From an uncultured Eubacteriales bacterium (GTDB taxonomy: Bacteria; Bacillota; Clostridia; Lachnospirales; Lachnospiraceae), in contig UQVN01000163.1 of the NCBI GenBank assembly GCA_900544525.1, positions 1-7,733 on the forward strand: 7,733 nucleotides of DNA, written 5' to 3'. The first letter of the stretch is position 1. Every line of letters starts with the position of its first letter. Below the pieces are notes generated by a model, which had not been told where the DNA came from, made no database searches, and saw nothing but the letters and a program-made list of their open reading frames with translations. This document shows positions 1-5,652 of the stretch, in pieces. The translations under genes were made by a program, and so were the position numbers.

Positions 1-31
1 TTAGAAATTTAATAAATATATTGGAGTTTTT

Positions 32-2236
32 ATGATTACGATAAAAGATATTGCAAAAGAAGCTCATGTATCCCAAGGTACAGTTTCAAATGTATTGAAC
101 AATAAAGGGAACGTGAGCAGTAAAAAAATTAAACAAGTACTAGATGCTGCAGAGCGCCTTGGCTATATCCCAAATGAAAAAGCAAAGCTATTGCGAAAGG
201 GACATACCGATACTCTGGCAGTTATTTTACCAAATATCAGTTCAAAGCATTACTTAGATTTTTATTTAAGTTTCAAAGAATACGCAGAATCTCACAATTA
301 TTCTGTTATCCTCTATCTTACGAGACATAACAGTGAATCCCACGAGGCAGAAATTGCCCAGAAAGTCCGTGCTTCTATGGCTCTTGGCATCGCCACTATC
401 ACAAAATGTGTTTCCAATGCAGAAAATCCTTATTTAGATGAAAATAATAATCTAATGGATCACATTTTATTTGTCGAACGAAAACCATCTTTTCCAGCTC
501 CTTTTATTGGATTTGATTTTTTTAAGGCTGGATTTGAAATGGCACAAAAAGTAAATAAAAAAAGCTATCGTTCCATCTCTTTATTAACAGGACGTTTATC
601 TCTTCCTCATGAAGCGGAATTTTATTCTGGATTTATGAAAGGATTTGATACCTCTTGTAATTTATTTCATATTCAAACGGATCATTATCATAAAAAACAG
701 AATATTTTTCGTCTCCTTGATGACGAAATGCCAGATGCTATTGTTACATCAAACTTTGATTTTGCAGAAGAAATTAAAAGCATTTTAGAAACATTTTTTG
801 ATCCAAAAACTTCTTTAGAAATTTATACACTTTCTTCTATGTTTACATTACCGGAAAGTCGTTTTACAAAATATGAATTAAACTATCCCCAACTAGGTAA
901 ATTATCGGCCGAACGGCTTATTAAACAAGTAAAAGATAAGAAAAAAGATTCTCATAAAACATGGATTCTTGAAAATGATGGCTTTCGTCGTTGGCTTCCT
1001 GAACACGATTTTGTTCCCGATGCAAAACCATTAAATTTATTATTATTAGATAGCCCTGAAACAAAAATTATTAAAAACCTTTCAAGGCTTTACACGAAAA
1101 AAACAGGAATCCCAATTAATATTACCATCTCTTCATATGAAGAAATGTATAGCAATTTTGATACGATTGGCAACCTATCTATCTTTGATGTGATCCGTCT
1201 TGATTTTACTTGGCTCTCTTGGTTTGCTGAACATTTACTTTTACCTCTTGAATCATTGGATTCTAACATTTTAGAAGTCCTTCCTTCTTTTTTAGAAGGA
1301 ACTCAGCATAAATATACGACGGTTCATAACCAACTATATGCACTACCATTTTCACCAAGTGCCCAAATTTTATATTATCGAAAAGATTTATTTGAAAATA
1401 CAATCTATCGTCGTATGTATTTTGAGACATATAAAACAGAACTAAAACCACCATCTACCTTTGAAGAATTTAATCAAATCGCCCAATTTTTCACGAAAAA
1501 GTATAACCCACATTCCCCAATCGAATATGGTGCTACTTTAACATTAGGATCTGCTGGTGTTGCTAGTTCAGAGTTTCTTGCACGCTTCTTTAGCATGCAA
1601 CCAAACTTATATGACGAATCCGATCGTAATATCCATCTGGATTCTGAGCATGCAATTAAGGCTTTACAACTTCTCGTCGATTTAAAACCATTTACAAATC
1701 CAAACTATTCCAACTGGTGGTCAAAAACAGCAACGGAGTTTGCAGAAGGAGATACCGCTATGGCGATTTTATATAGTAACTTTGCTTCGAACCTATTAAC
1801 TCCTAATTCTCAAGTGATTGGAAAAACTGGTTATGCATTTATCCCTGGTAAAAACCCAGTCCTTGGAGGAGGTTCTCTTGGAATTTCTCGTTACTCAAAG
1901 CAACCTAAGGAAGCCCTTCAATTTATTCAGTGGCTTTGTAGTGAGCCTATCTCTTCTGCTGGTGCTTTATTAGGCGGTGTTTCTTCTTGCAAAAAGACCT
2001 ATGATAATTATGAAGTTATTAACACGTTTCCATGGCTCACCTTAGCAAAAGAAAGTTTTTCCTGTGCTAGTGGTAAAAGACAACCCGATGAGATTCCTGA
2101 ACCATTTGATGAAAGAAATTTCCTTGGCATTTTAGGTATGGCAATTAAAACAACCTACAGTGGCGCTATTTCTCCAACGGAGTCTCTTAAAAATGCTCAA
2201 AAACTATTGGAACAAAAATTTTATCGAAAGTTATAA
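32..2236 (+). CDS. LacI-type transcriptional regulator fused to a cytoplasmic sugar-type solute-binding protein
   Basis: Predicted cytosolic DNA-binding regulator of 734 residues with three modules. Residues 1-55 form a LacI helix-turn-helix (TIKDIAKEAHVSQGTVSNVLN, then GYIPNEKAKLLRKG as the hinge). Residues 60-325 resemble a LacI/periplasmic-binding core: LAVILPNIS at 62-70, a repressor-like GF-x-x-GF pattern near 190-205, PDAIVTSN at 234-241 and LGKLSAERL at 288-296. Residues 333-730 resemble a family 1 ABC solute-binding protein: LYALPFSPSAQILYYRKDLF at 435-454, FAEGDTAMAILYS at 570-582, and GGGSLGISRYSKQPKEALQF at 612-631. There is no signal peptide or lipobox, so the binding-protein half must act inside the cell, presumably as a second ligand sensor (inference). 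GGAG lies 5 nt before the ATG, a slightly short spacing. The promoter lies upstream of the window. Effector and target genes are unknown. The domain calls are secure; the function is not. Confidence 0.88.
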   Translation: MITIKDIAKEAHVSQGTVSNVLNNKGNVSSKKIKQVLDAAERLGYIPNEKAKLLRKGHTDTLAVILPNISSKHYLDFYLSFKEYAESHNYSVILYLTRHNSESHEAEIAQKVRASMALGIATITKCVSNAENPYLDENNNLMDHILFVERKPSFPAPFIGFDFFKAGFEMAQKVNKKSYRSISLLTGRLSLPHEAEFYSGFMKGFDTSCNLFHIQTDHYHKKQNIFRLLDDEMPDAIVTSNFDFAEEIKSILETFFDPKTSLEIYTLSSMFTLPESRFTKYELNYPQLGKLSAERLIKQVKDKKKDSHKTWILENDGFRRWLPEHDFVPDAKPLNLLLLDSPETKIIKNLSRLYTKKTGIPINITISSYEEMYSNFDTIGNLSIFDVIRLDFTWLSWFAEHLLLPLESLDSNILEVLPSFLEGTQHKYTTVHNQLYALPFSPSAQILYYRKDLFENTIYRRMYFETYKTELKPPSTFEEFNQIAQFFTKKYNPHSPIEYGATLTLGSAGVASSEFLARFFSMQPNLYDESDRNIHLDSEHAIKALQLLVDLKPFTNPNYSNWWSKTATEFAEGDTAMAILYSNFASNLLTPNSQVIGKTGYAFIPGKNPVLGGGSLGISRYSKQPKEALQFIQWLCSEPISSAGALLGGVSSCKKTYDNYEVINTFPWLTLAKESFSCASGKRQPDEIPEPFDERNFLGILGMAIKTTYSGAISPTESLKNAQKLLEQKFYRKL

Positions 2237-2269
2237 TTGAAATTTTATATAGGATTCCCCTTATTCCAT

Positions 2270-2320
2270 AAAAAGCACCTAATGATAAAGTTTATGAACT
2301 CTACCACTTAGGTGCTTTTT
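2270..2320. terminator. Bidirectional intrinsic terminator between convergent genes
   Basis: A perfect 13-bp inverted repeat (2270-2282 AAAAAGCACCTAA and 2308-2320 TTAGGTGCTTTTT) encloses a 25-nt loop, which itself contains a small ATAAA/TTTAT repeat. The stem ends in five T on either strand, so it can stop both the regulator transcript (+) and the alaX-glycosyltransferase transcript (-). It starts 34 bp after the regulator stop and its far arm ends 13 bp from the glycosyltransferase stop. The loop is longer than usual for a terminator, but the position between convergent genes fits well. Confidence 0.85.
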
Positions 2321-2333
2321 CAAACGATTGATA

Positions 2334-3311
2334 CTAGGCTTCCTCTCTCCTATTTTCTTCTTCGTTGTCTATATTTCTCTCATCCTTTATAAGGTAAATC
2401 GGTCGATCCTTTACCTCTTCTAACAACACGCCAATATATTCTCCCATAATTCCAAGGACAAGAAATAGCACAGTGAAAAATAAAAATAAGAAAAAGCATA
2501 GAAGAATCATGCCATTTCCTTCTCCATGCATCCAATAAGAGACGCCATAATAGACAATTAAAAAGAAACTTAAAATTCCAGAGATGATTCCAACATAAAG
2601 TCCTGCTCGCAAAGGGGTTTTTGAAAAACAAGTAAGCGCATCAAGGGCTGCATTAAATAACTTTTTAAAAGAATATTTACTATGACCACCAACTCGATCT
2701 TCTGCTTTGTATTCTAAAATCACCCTTTGAAATCCTACGTTTTGAATATATCCTCTTAAATATCGATTGACTTCTCGATACTTATTTCTCAAAATCTGTG
2801 CGACTCCTTTTGAAATTCCAAAAAAGTCTGAAACACTCTGTTCAAATTTCACAGAGGAGACTACGTTAAGAACGCCATAGAACATTTTTGAGGCGATATT
2901 TTTACAAATCCCCGCATCTTTATTTTCTTTTCTTGCCATCAGCACAACGTCGTATCCTAATTCATATTGTTGAATCATCCGATGAATTTCCTCTGGTGGA
3001 TTTTGCAAATCCGCATCCATGCAAATAATAAAATCTCCTTCTGCTCGGTCAATTCCCGCAATCATCGCTGACTCATGTCCAAAGTTCCTTGAAAAATGCA
3101 CGACTTTTATCCATGAATGGCTCTTGGCAAATTGGTTTAAAATTTCTGGACTCTCGTCTTTACTTCCGTCATTGACAAACAAAATTTCATATTTCCAATG
3201 ATTTTTTTCTTTCAATTGTTCTAAAACGGCCTCCATTCGCTGTTTAAAGTGAAATAACACTTCCTCTTCATTATAAACGGATACAACAACGGATAGCTTC
3301 TTCTCACTCAT
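2334..3311 (-). CDS. Family 2 glycosyltransferase with two C-terminal membrane helices (DPM1/GtrB-like)
   Basis: Predicted inner-membrane GT-A glycosyltransferase of 325 residues, the usual size for the polyprenyl-phosphate sugar transferase group (GtrB, CsbB, YkcC, DPM1 relatives). These move a sugar from a nucleotide donor to a polyprenyl phosphate for wall or surface glycans. Visible motifs: VVVSVYNEEE at 8-17, FVNDGSKD at 45-52 (donor binding), DADLQNPPE at 99-107 (metal-binding D-x-D type), NRYLRGYI at 182-189 and RVGGHSKYSFKKL at 206-218. Two hydrophobic spans follow at about 236-258 and 267-295, then a highly charged tail (309-325). It is the second gene of an operon: its ATG overlaps the alaX stop by 8 bases, and GGAGAG 9 nt upstream inside alaX is its ribosome binding site, suggesting translational coupling. 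The exact sugar and acceptor cannot be read from sequence, and no flippase or second transferase is adjacent. Confidence 0.9.
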   Translation of the reverse strand: MSEKKLSVVVSVYNEEEVLFHFKQRMEAVLEQLKEKNHWKYEILFVNDGSKDESPEILNQFAKSHSWIKVVHFSRNFGHESAMIAGIDRAEGDFIICMDADLQNPPEEIHRMIQQYELGYDVVLMARKENKDAGICKNIASKMFYGVLNVVSSVKFEQSVSDFFGISKGVAQILRNKYREVNRYLRGYIQNVGFQRVILEYKAEDRVGGHSKYSFKKLFNAALDALTCFSKTPLRAGLYVGIISGILSFFLIVYYGVSYWMHGEGNGMILLCFFLFLFFTVLFLVLGIMGEYIGVLLEEVKDRPIYLIKDERNIDNEEENRREEA

Positions 3312-4479
3312 CTCTTTGTTCTCTCCAATCCATTAATACTTTTTCTACTTGCGTTTTCGTTCCAACAGCTGTTCCTTGAATCATCTTTGGTTGTCCACCT
3401 CCTCTTCCATTTAACTGTTCTTTTAATAAAATAGAAATTTGACGAACGTCTTGTTCCTTGCTTCCAATACTATATTGAAATTCTTCCTCATCTTTCTCTT
3501 TTCGATTCAACACAACTCCAATCTCTGCCTTTTCCATCAAGCAATTGCAAACTTCTCTCACTTCTTTTCCTGATAATCCTTCTGTTTCCATACAAGCAAT
3601 GCCGTCTACAATCGGAGTTTTTTCTGCTTTTTGTTGAATCATTTGAAGGCGTAAAGCAACAAGTTCATATTCTAATTTTTCTTTTTCTTCTTTTAATTTA
3701 GCTACTGTTTTTGCCACTTCTCCTACTTTCGCAGAAAGCATTTTGGATATTTCATGGACTTCTTCTTGTTTTTTTCCATAGTCTTGTAACGCCCATCGTC
3801 CTGCTATCATGGTCACTCGAACTCCTGTTTTATTTTTTTGAACAGAAATGACTTTTGCAAAACCAATTTCTCCTGTTTTTTGAACATGAGGAGCACAACA
3901 AGCACAACAATCCACCCCATCAATGATCACAATTCGCATATCCCCTTCGATTTCCTTTTTACTTCGATAATCGATGGTTTCTAACTCTTCCTTTGTGGGA
4001 TACGAAACAATCACTTCTTTATTTTCCCAAATAGCTTCATTGACTTCTTTCTCCAATGTGAGCAATTGCTCCATCGTTAAAATCCCATCAAAATCCATTG
4101 TCATTTCTTCTTCCCCTAAATGGAATCCTACGTTTTGATAACCATAGTGTCGATGGACAAATCCAGACATCATATGCTCCGCAGAATGATTTTGCATAAA
4201 ACAATAACGACGTTCCCAGTCAATCTTTCCAATGACTTCTCGTCCTTCTTCTATCGGCTCTTTTGTTTTATGATAAACCACACCTTCTTTTATCTGGGTA
4301 TCGAAAACTATAACATTATCTAAAAACCCTCGATCTCCATACTGTCCTCCCCCTTCTGGGAAAAATGCAGTCTGATCCAGTGTGATTTGATAATAATCTT
4401 TTTCTTTTTCACACTGAAGCACTGTCGCTTTAAATGTTTTATTATATGCATCTTGTTTATATAATTGTATTGTTTCCAT
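3304..4479 (-). CDS. alaX: Alanyl-tRNA editing protein, long AlaX form with DHHA1 domain
   Basis: Free-standing trans-editing factor, 391 residues from the chosen start, predicted to hydrolyse mischarged Ser- (or Gly-) tRNA-Ala in the cytosol. Numbered from METIQ: AFFPEGGGQYGDRG at about 38-51 matches the glycine-rich entry motif. HSAEH (98-102) and C194-x3-H198 form the zinc site of the AlaRS/ThrRS second additional domain. A charged coiled-coil-like stretch runs from about 237 to 285. GRGGGQPKMIQG (358-369) is the DHHA1 signature, so this is the long AlaX type rather than the short one. Unusual is the cluster of four cysteines in DCCACCAPH (190-198). An in-frame TTG at 4503 would add 8 residues (MRWKESNQ), but it lacks a clear ribosome site, whereas the ATG at 4479 has one. 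First gene of an operon with the glycosyltransferase; no functional link between the two is evident. Confidence 0.92.
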   Translation of the reverse strand: METIQLYKQDAYNKTFKATVLQCEKEKDYYQITLDQTAFFPEGGGQYGDRGFLDNVIVFDTQIKEGVVYHKTKEPIEEGREVIGKIDWERRYCFMQNHSAEHMMSGFVHRHYGYQNVGFHLGEEEMTMDFDGILTMEQLLTLEKEVNEAIWENKEVIVSYPTKEELETIDYRSKKEIEGDMRIVIIDGVDCCACCAPHVQKTGEIGFAKVISVQKNKTGVRVTMIAGRWALQDYGKKQEEVHEISKMLSAKVGEVAKTVAKLKEEKEKLEYELVALRLQMIQQKAEKTPIVDGIACMETEGLSGKEVREVCNCLMEKAEIGVVLNRKEKDEEEFQYSIGSKEQDVRQISILLKEQLNGRGGGQPKMIQGTAVGTKTQVEKVLMDWREQRDE

Positions 4480-4486
4480 TTGATTA

Positions 4487-4496
4487 CTCTCTTTCC
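4487..4496 (-). promoter_or_regulatory. Ribosome binding site that decides the alaX start
   Basis: On the minus strand GGAAAGAGAG ends 7 nt before the ATG at 4479. The only longer in-frame start is a TTG at 4503, and this purine-rich block lies inside that extension, so it supports the ATG. The match to the consensus AGGAGG is partial. Confidence 0.6.
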
Positions 4497-4529
4497 ATCT
4501 CAAAATATCTTTCTTTATCCTATTTTTTT

Positions 4530-4558
4530 ATTATAGCGGATACCAAGTTAAATCACAA
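4530..4558 (-). promoter_or_regulatory. Predicted sigma-A promoter of the alaX-glycosyltransferase operon
   Basis: Read on the minus strand: -35 TTGTGA (4558-4553), 17-bp spacer, perfect -10 TATAAT (4535-4530). The expected transcription start is near 4523, giving a leader of about 44 nt before the alaX ATG. The spacing is ideal and the -10 is perfect, so this is a strong call for a sequence-only prediction. Confidence 0.72.
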
Positions 4559-4596
4559 GAAACGGCTTTTTGAATCACAAAAAATAATTCCGTTTC
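4559..4596. repeat. Dyad GAAACGG/CCGTTTC between the two divergent promoters
   Basis: A perfect 7-bp inverted repeat (4559-4565 and 4590-4596) is separated by 24 bp, with an inner TTTTTG/CAAAAA repeat (4567-4572 and 4578-4583). The left arm abuts the alaX -35 box and the right arm overlaps the proposed -35 of the DUF554 gene. Because it lies between the two predicted start sites it should not be transcribed from either promoter, so a DNA-level role (operator) is more likely than an RNA hairpin. No matching regulator is recognised. Confidence 0.45.
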
Positions 4597-4616
4597 CCTA
4601 TAAAAAGCGTTATAAT
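4588..4616 (+). promoter_or_regulatory. Candidate promoter of the DUF554 gene
   Basis: A perfect -10 TATAAT lies at 4611-4616. The best -35 at 17-bp spacing is TTCCGT (4588-4593), which is poor, and there is no TGn extension. The expected start is near 4623, giving a leader of about 70 nt. The weak -35 suggests low or activator-dependent expression (inference). Confidence 0.5.
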
Positions 4617-4626
4617 ATCTTTTAAC

Positions 4627-4640
4627 TGTACTCTTGTACA
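4627..4640 (+). promoter_or_regulatory. Operator-like palindrome TGTAC-N4-GTACA at the DUF554 start site
   Basis: A 5-bp perfect inverted repeat with a 4-bp spacer begins about 10 bp after the TATAAT box, so it would cover the first transcribed bases. That is a classic position for a repressor site. No known regulator is assigned to it. Confidence 0.35.
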
Positions 4641-4660
4641 TCATTTCATTTTTTTATCAG

Positions 4661-4679
4661 CTATTTTTATAAAAAATAG
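4661..4679 (+). repeat. A/T-rich hairpin next to the DUF554 ribosome binding site
   Basis: A perfect 8-bp inverted repeat (CTATTTTT at 4661-4668, AAAAATAG at 4672-4679) has a 3-nt centre. In the mRNA it would form a weak A-U hairpin ending directly before the ribosome binding site AAAGGGG (4680-4686). In such A/T-rich DNA it may be chance. Confidence 0.35.
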
Positions 4680-4694
4680 AAAGGGGAATCTTTT

Positions 4695-5387
4695 ATGTTA
4701 GGAACTATTGTAAATGTTTCTACAATTGTAACTGGAACATTGCTGGGGAGTCTTATAAAAAAAGGGCTGAATCCGAAAATTCACTCTGCACTTTTTACTT
4801 CTATGGGACTTGCTGCAACAGGGCTTGGTGTTTATTCGATTGTACAAAATATGCCAAATAGTAAATATCCTGTTCTTTTTATTGCAAGCCTTGCCATTGG
4901 AAATTTACTTGGTACTGCTCTTGATTTAGAAGAACGATTTCATAACGTAACAAACCGTTTTTCCAAGGGCAATTTAGCAAAAGGGTTATCGACCGCCATC
5001 CTACTTTTTTGCATCGGTACTTTGTCCATTCTAGGGCCGATTCAAAGTGCCATTTATGGAGATAACTCCTATCTCTTTACCAATGCCACTCTTGATTTTG
5101 TCACTTCTATGGTTCTTTCCTCTACGTATGGCTTAGGTATTGGATTATCCGCCATTGTATTATTTTTGTGGCAAGGTAGTATTTATCTATTTGCTGAAGC
5201 TTTGTCTCCTTTTTTAACACAAGAATTGCTCACGGAAATTTCCATTGTAGGTGGATTTTTAATCGCTAGTTCTGGTCTTGGTATTTTAGAAATTCGTGAC
5301 TGTAAAACTTTAAATATGCTACCTTCCTTACTCGTTCCCATTGTTTTCTTTCTTCTATTATCGTTTCATTCCACTGTCTTTTCATAA
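4695..5387 (+). CDS. DUF554 family integral membrane protein (YdfK/YqgA-like)
   Basis: A 230-residue polytopic membrane protein of a family with no established biochemical function; B. subtilis YdfK and E. coli YqgA are the relatives I recall. The N-terminus MLGTIVNVSTIVTGTLLGSLIKKGL is the typical family opening, and CIGTLSILGPIQSAIYGD (106-123) followed by a long hydrophobic stretch ending in WQG (159-161) matches the family core. Hydrophobic spans lie at about 1-21, 33-52, 58-76, 100-119, 134-167, 182-199 and 208-227. No catalytic motif is visible. The start has AAAGGGG 8 nt upstream. It appears monocistronic: it is divergent from alaX and separated from htpG by 337 bp with its own promoter. 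Family assignment is good; a transport role is only a guess from topology. Confidence 0.88.
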   Translation: MLGTIVNVSTIVTGTLLGSLIKKGLNPKIHSALFTSMGLAATGLGVYSIVQNMPNSKYPVLFIASLAIGNLLGTALDLEERFHNVTNRFSKGNLAKGLSTAILLFCIGTLSILGPIQSAIYGDNSYLFTNATLDFVTSMVLSSTYGLGIGLSAIVLFLWQGSIYLFAEALSPFLTQELLTEISIVGGFLIASSGLGILEIRDCKTLNMLPSLLVPIVFFLLLSFHSTVFS

Positions 5388-5392
5388 ACGAT

Positions 5393-5417
5393 GAGAAACA
5401 CGTTTCACGAGTTTCTC
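5393..5417 (+). repeat. Inverted repeat just after the DUF554 stop, weak terminator candidate
   Basis: GAGAAAC (5393-5399) pairs with GTTTCTC (5411-5417). An alternative inner pairing is GAAAC (5395-5399) with GTTTC (5402-5406). It lies 6 bp after the stop codon, where a terminator would sit, but the following TTGTCC is not a T-tract. It may stabilise the mRNA 3' end or be a poor terminator. Confidence 0.3.
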
Positions 5418-5485
5418 TTGTCCACAGACAGTCGCCATATAGGAACATAAATGCTCTCTCATGACTCGCTGTCTTTGTATAATTA

Positions 5486-5512
5486 CTAGCACTCGCTTTT
5501 AATGAGTGCTAA
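5486..5512 (+). promoter_or_regulatory. CIRCE operator (HrcA binding site) upstream of htpG
   Basis: The arms CTAGCACTC (5486-5494) and GAGTGCTAA (5504-5512) are separated by exactly 9 bp. The family consensus is TTAGCACTC-N9-GAGTGCTAA, so only the first base differs. HrcA is the known repressor of CIRCE-controlled chaperone operons such as groESL and dnaK, and finding the site here predicts that htpG belongs to the HrcA regulon. The repressor gene is not in the window. Six T follow one base later, so the same dyad resembles an intrinsic terminator. Confidence 0.93.
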
Positions 5513-5519
5513 TTTTTTC

Positions 5520-5548
5520 TTGACATACAAATTTAAAGGTATTACAAT
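5520..5548 (+). promoter_or_regulatory. Consensus sigma-A promoter of htpG
   Basis: A perfect -35 TTGACA (5520-5525), 17-bp spacer and -10 TACAAT (5543-5548, one mismatch) form a near-consensus vegetative promoter. The -35 begins 7 bp after the CIRCE ends, so bound HrcA would sit against RNA polymerase on its upstream side. The expected start is near 5555, leaving a long leader of about 168-170 nt before the ATG at 5725. Confidence 0.85.
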
Positions 5549-5565
5549 AAACACTATGAGGATCT

Positions 5566-5590
5566 TAAGAAGCAAATCGATTCCTTCTTA
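5566..5590 (+). other. Leader hairpin 1 of the htpG mRNA
   Basis: TAAGAAG (5566-5572) pairs with CTTCTTA (5584-5590) around an 11-nt loop holding the self-complementary AATCGATT (5575-5582). It lies about 10 nt from the predicted 5' end, where hairpins often protect mRNA from decay. The role is inferred and no fold was computed. Confidence 0.4.
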
Positions 5591-5604
5591 TTGTGGACAT
5601 TTGT

Positions 5605-5631
5605 CTTTCTTATATCCTATGATATCGAAAG
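5605..5631 (+). other. Leader hairpin 2 of the htpG mRNA
   Basis: CTTTC (5605-5609) pairs with GAAAG (5627-5631), and after a small internal loop ATATC (5612-5616) pairs with GATAT (5621-5625) around a CTAT tetraloop. It does not cover the ribosome binding site, so it is not in itself a thermosensor of the fourU or ROSE kind. Confidence 0.35.
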
Positions 5632-5652
5632 TAAAAATAGCGTGTAACGATT

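Noticed and set aside
1263..1454. 63-codon minus-strand open frame
   Set aside because: It lies wholly inside the regulator gene on the opposite strand, and the plus-strand frame there encodes recognisable binding-protein motifs.
2380..2631. 83-codon minus-strand open frame rich in W, F and C
   Set aside because: Out-of-frame shadow of the glycosyltransferase membrane region; composition is unlike a real protein.
3019..3201. 60-codon plus-strand open frame
   Set aside because: Antisense to the glycosyltransferase catalytic domain, with no ribosome site or family resemblance.
4120..4323. 67-codon plus-strand open frame
   Set aside because: Antisense to the alaX editing domain, whose HSAEH and GGGQ motifs make the minus strand the coding one.
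4479..4503. Longer alaX start at a TTG codon (adds MRWKESNQ)
   Set aside because: No clear ribosome site before the TTG; the purine-rich site lies inside the extension and serves the ATG at 4479; family members start close to this point.
4434..4625. 63-codon plus-strand hydrophobic open frame spanning the alaX start and the intergenic region
   Set aside because: It crosses both predicted promoters and the dyad, has no ribosome site, and its hydrophobicity follows from the A/T-rich bases.
5266..5448. 60-codon minus-strand open frame
   Set aside because: Mostly antisense to the end of the DUF554 gene; no ribosome site or recognisable motif.
5451..5489. 12-codon frame (MLSHDSLSLYNY) with AGGA 6 nt upstream, ending in the CIRCE
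   Set aside because: Very short, no promoter of its own, and its end coincides with a conserved operator that constrains the sequence.
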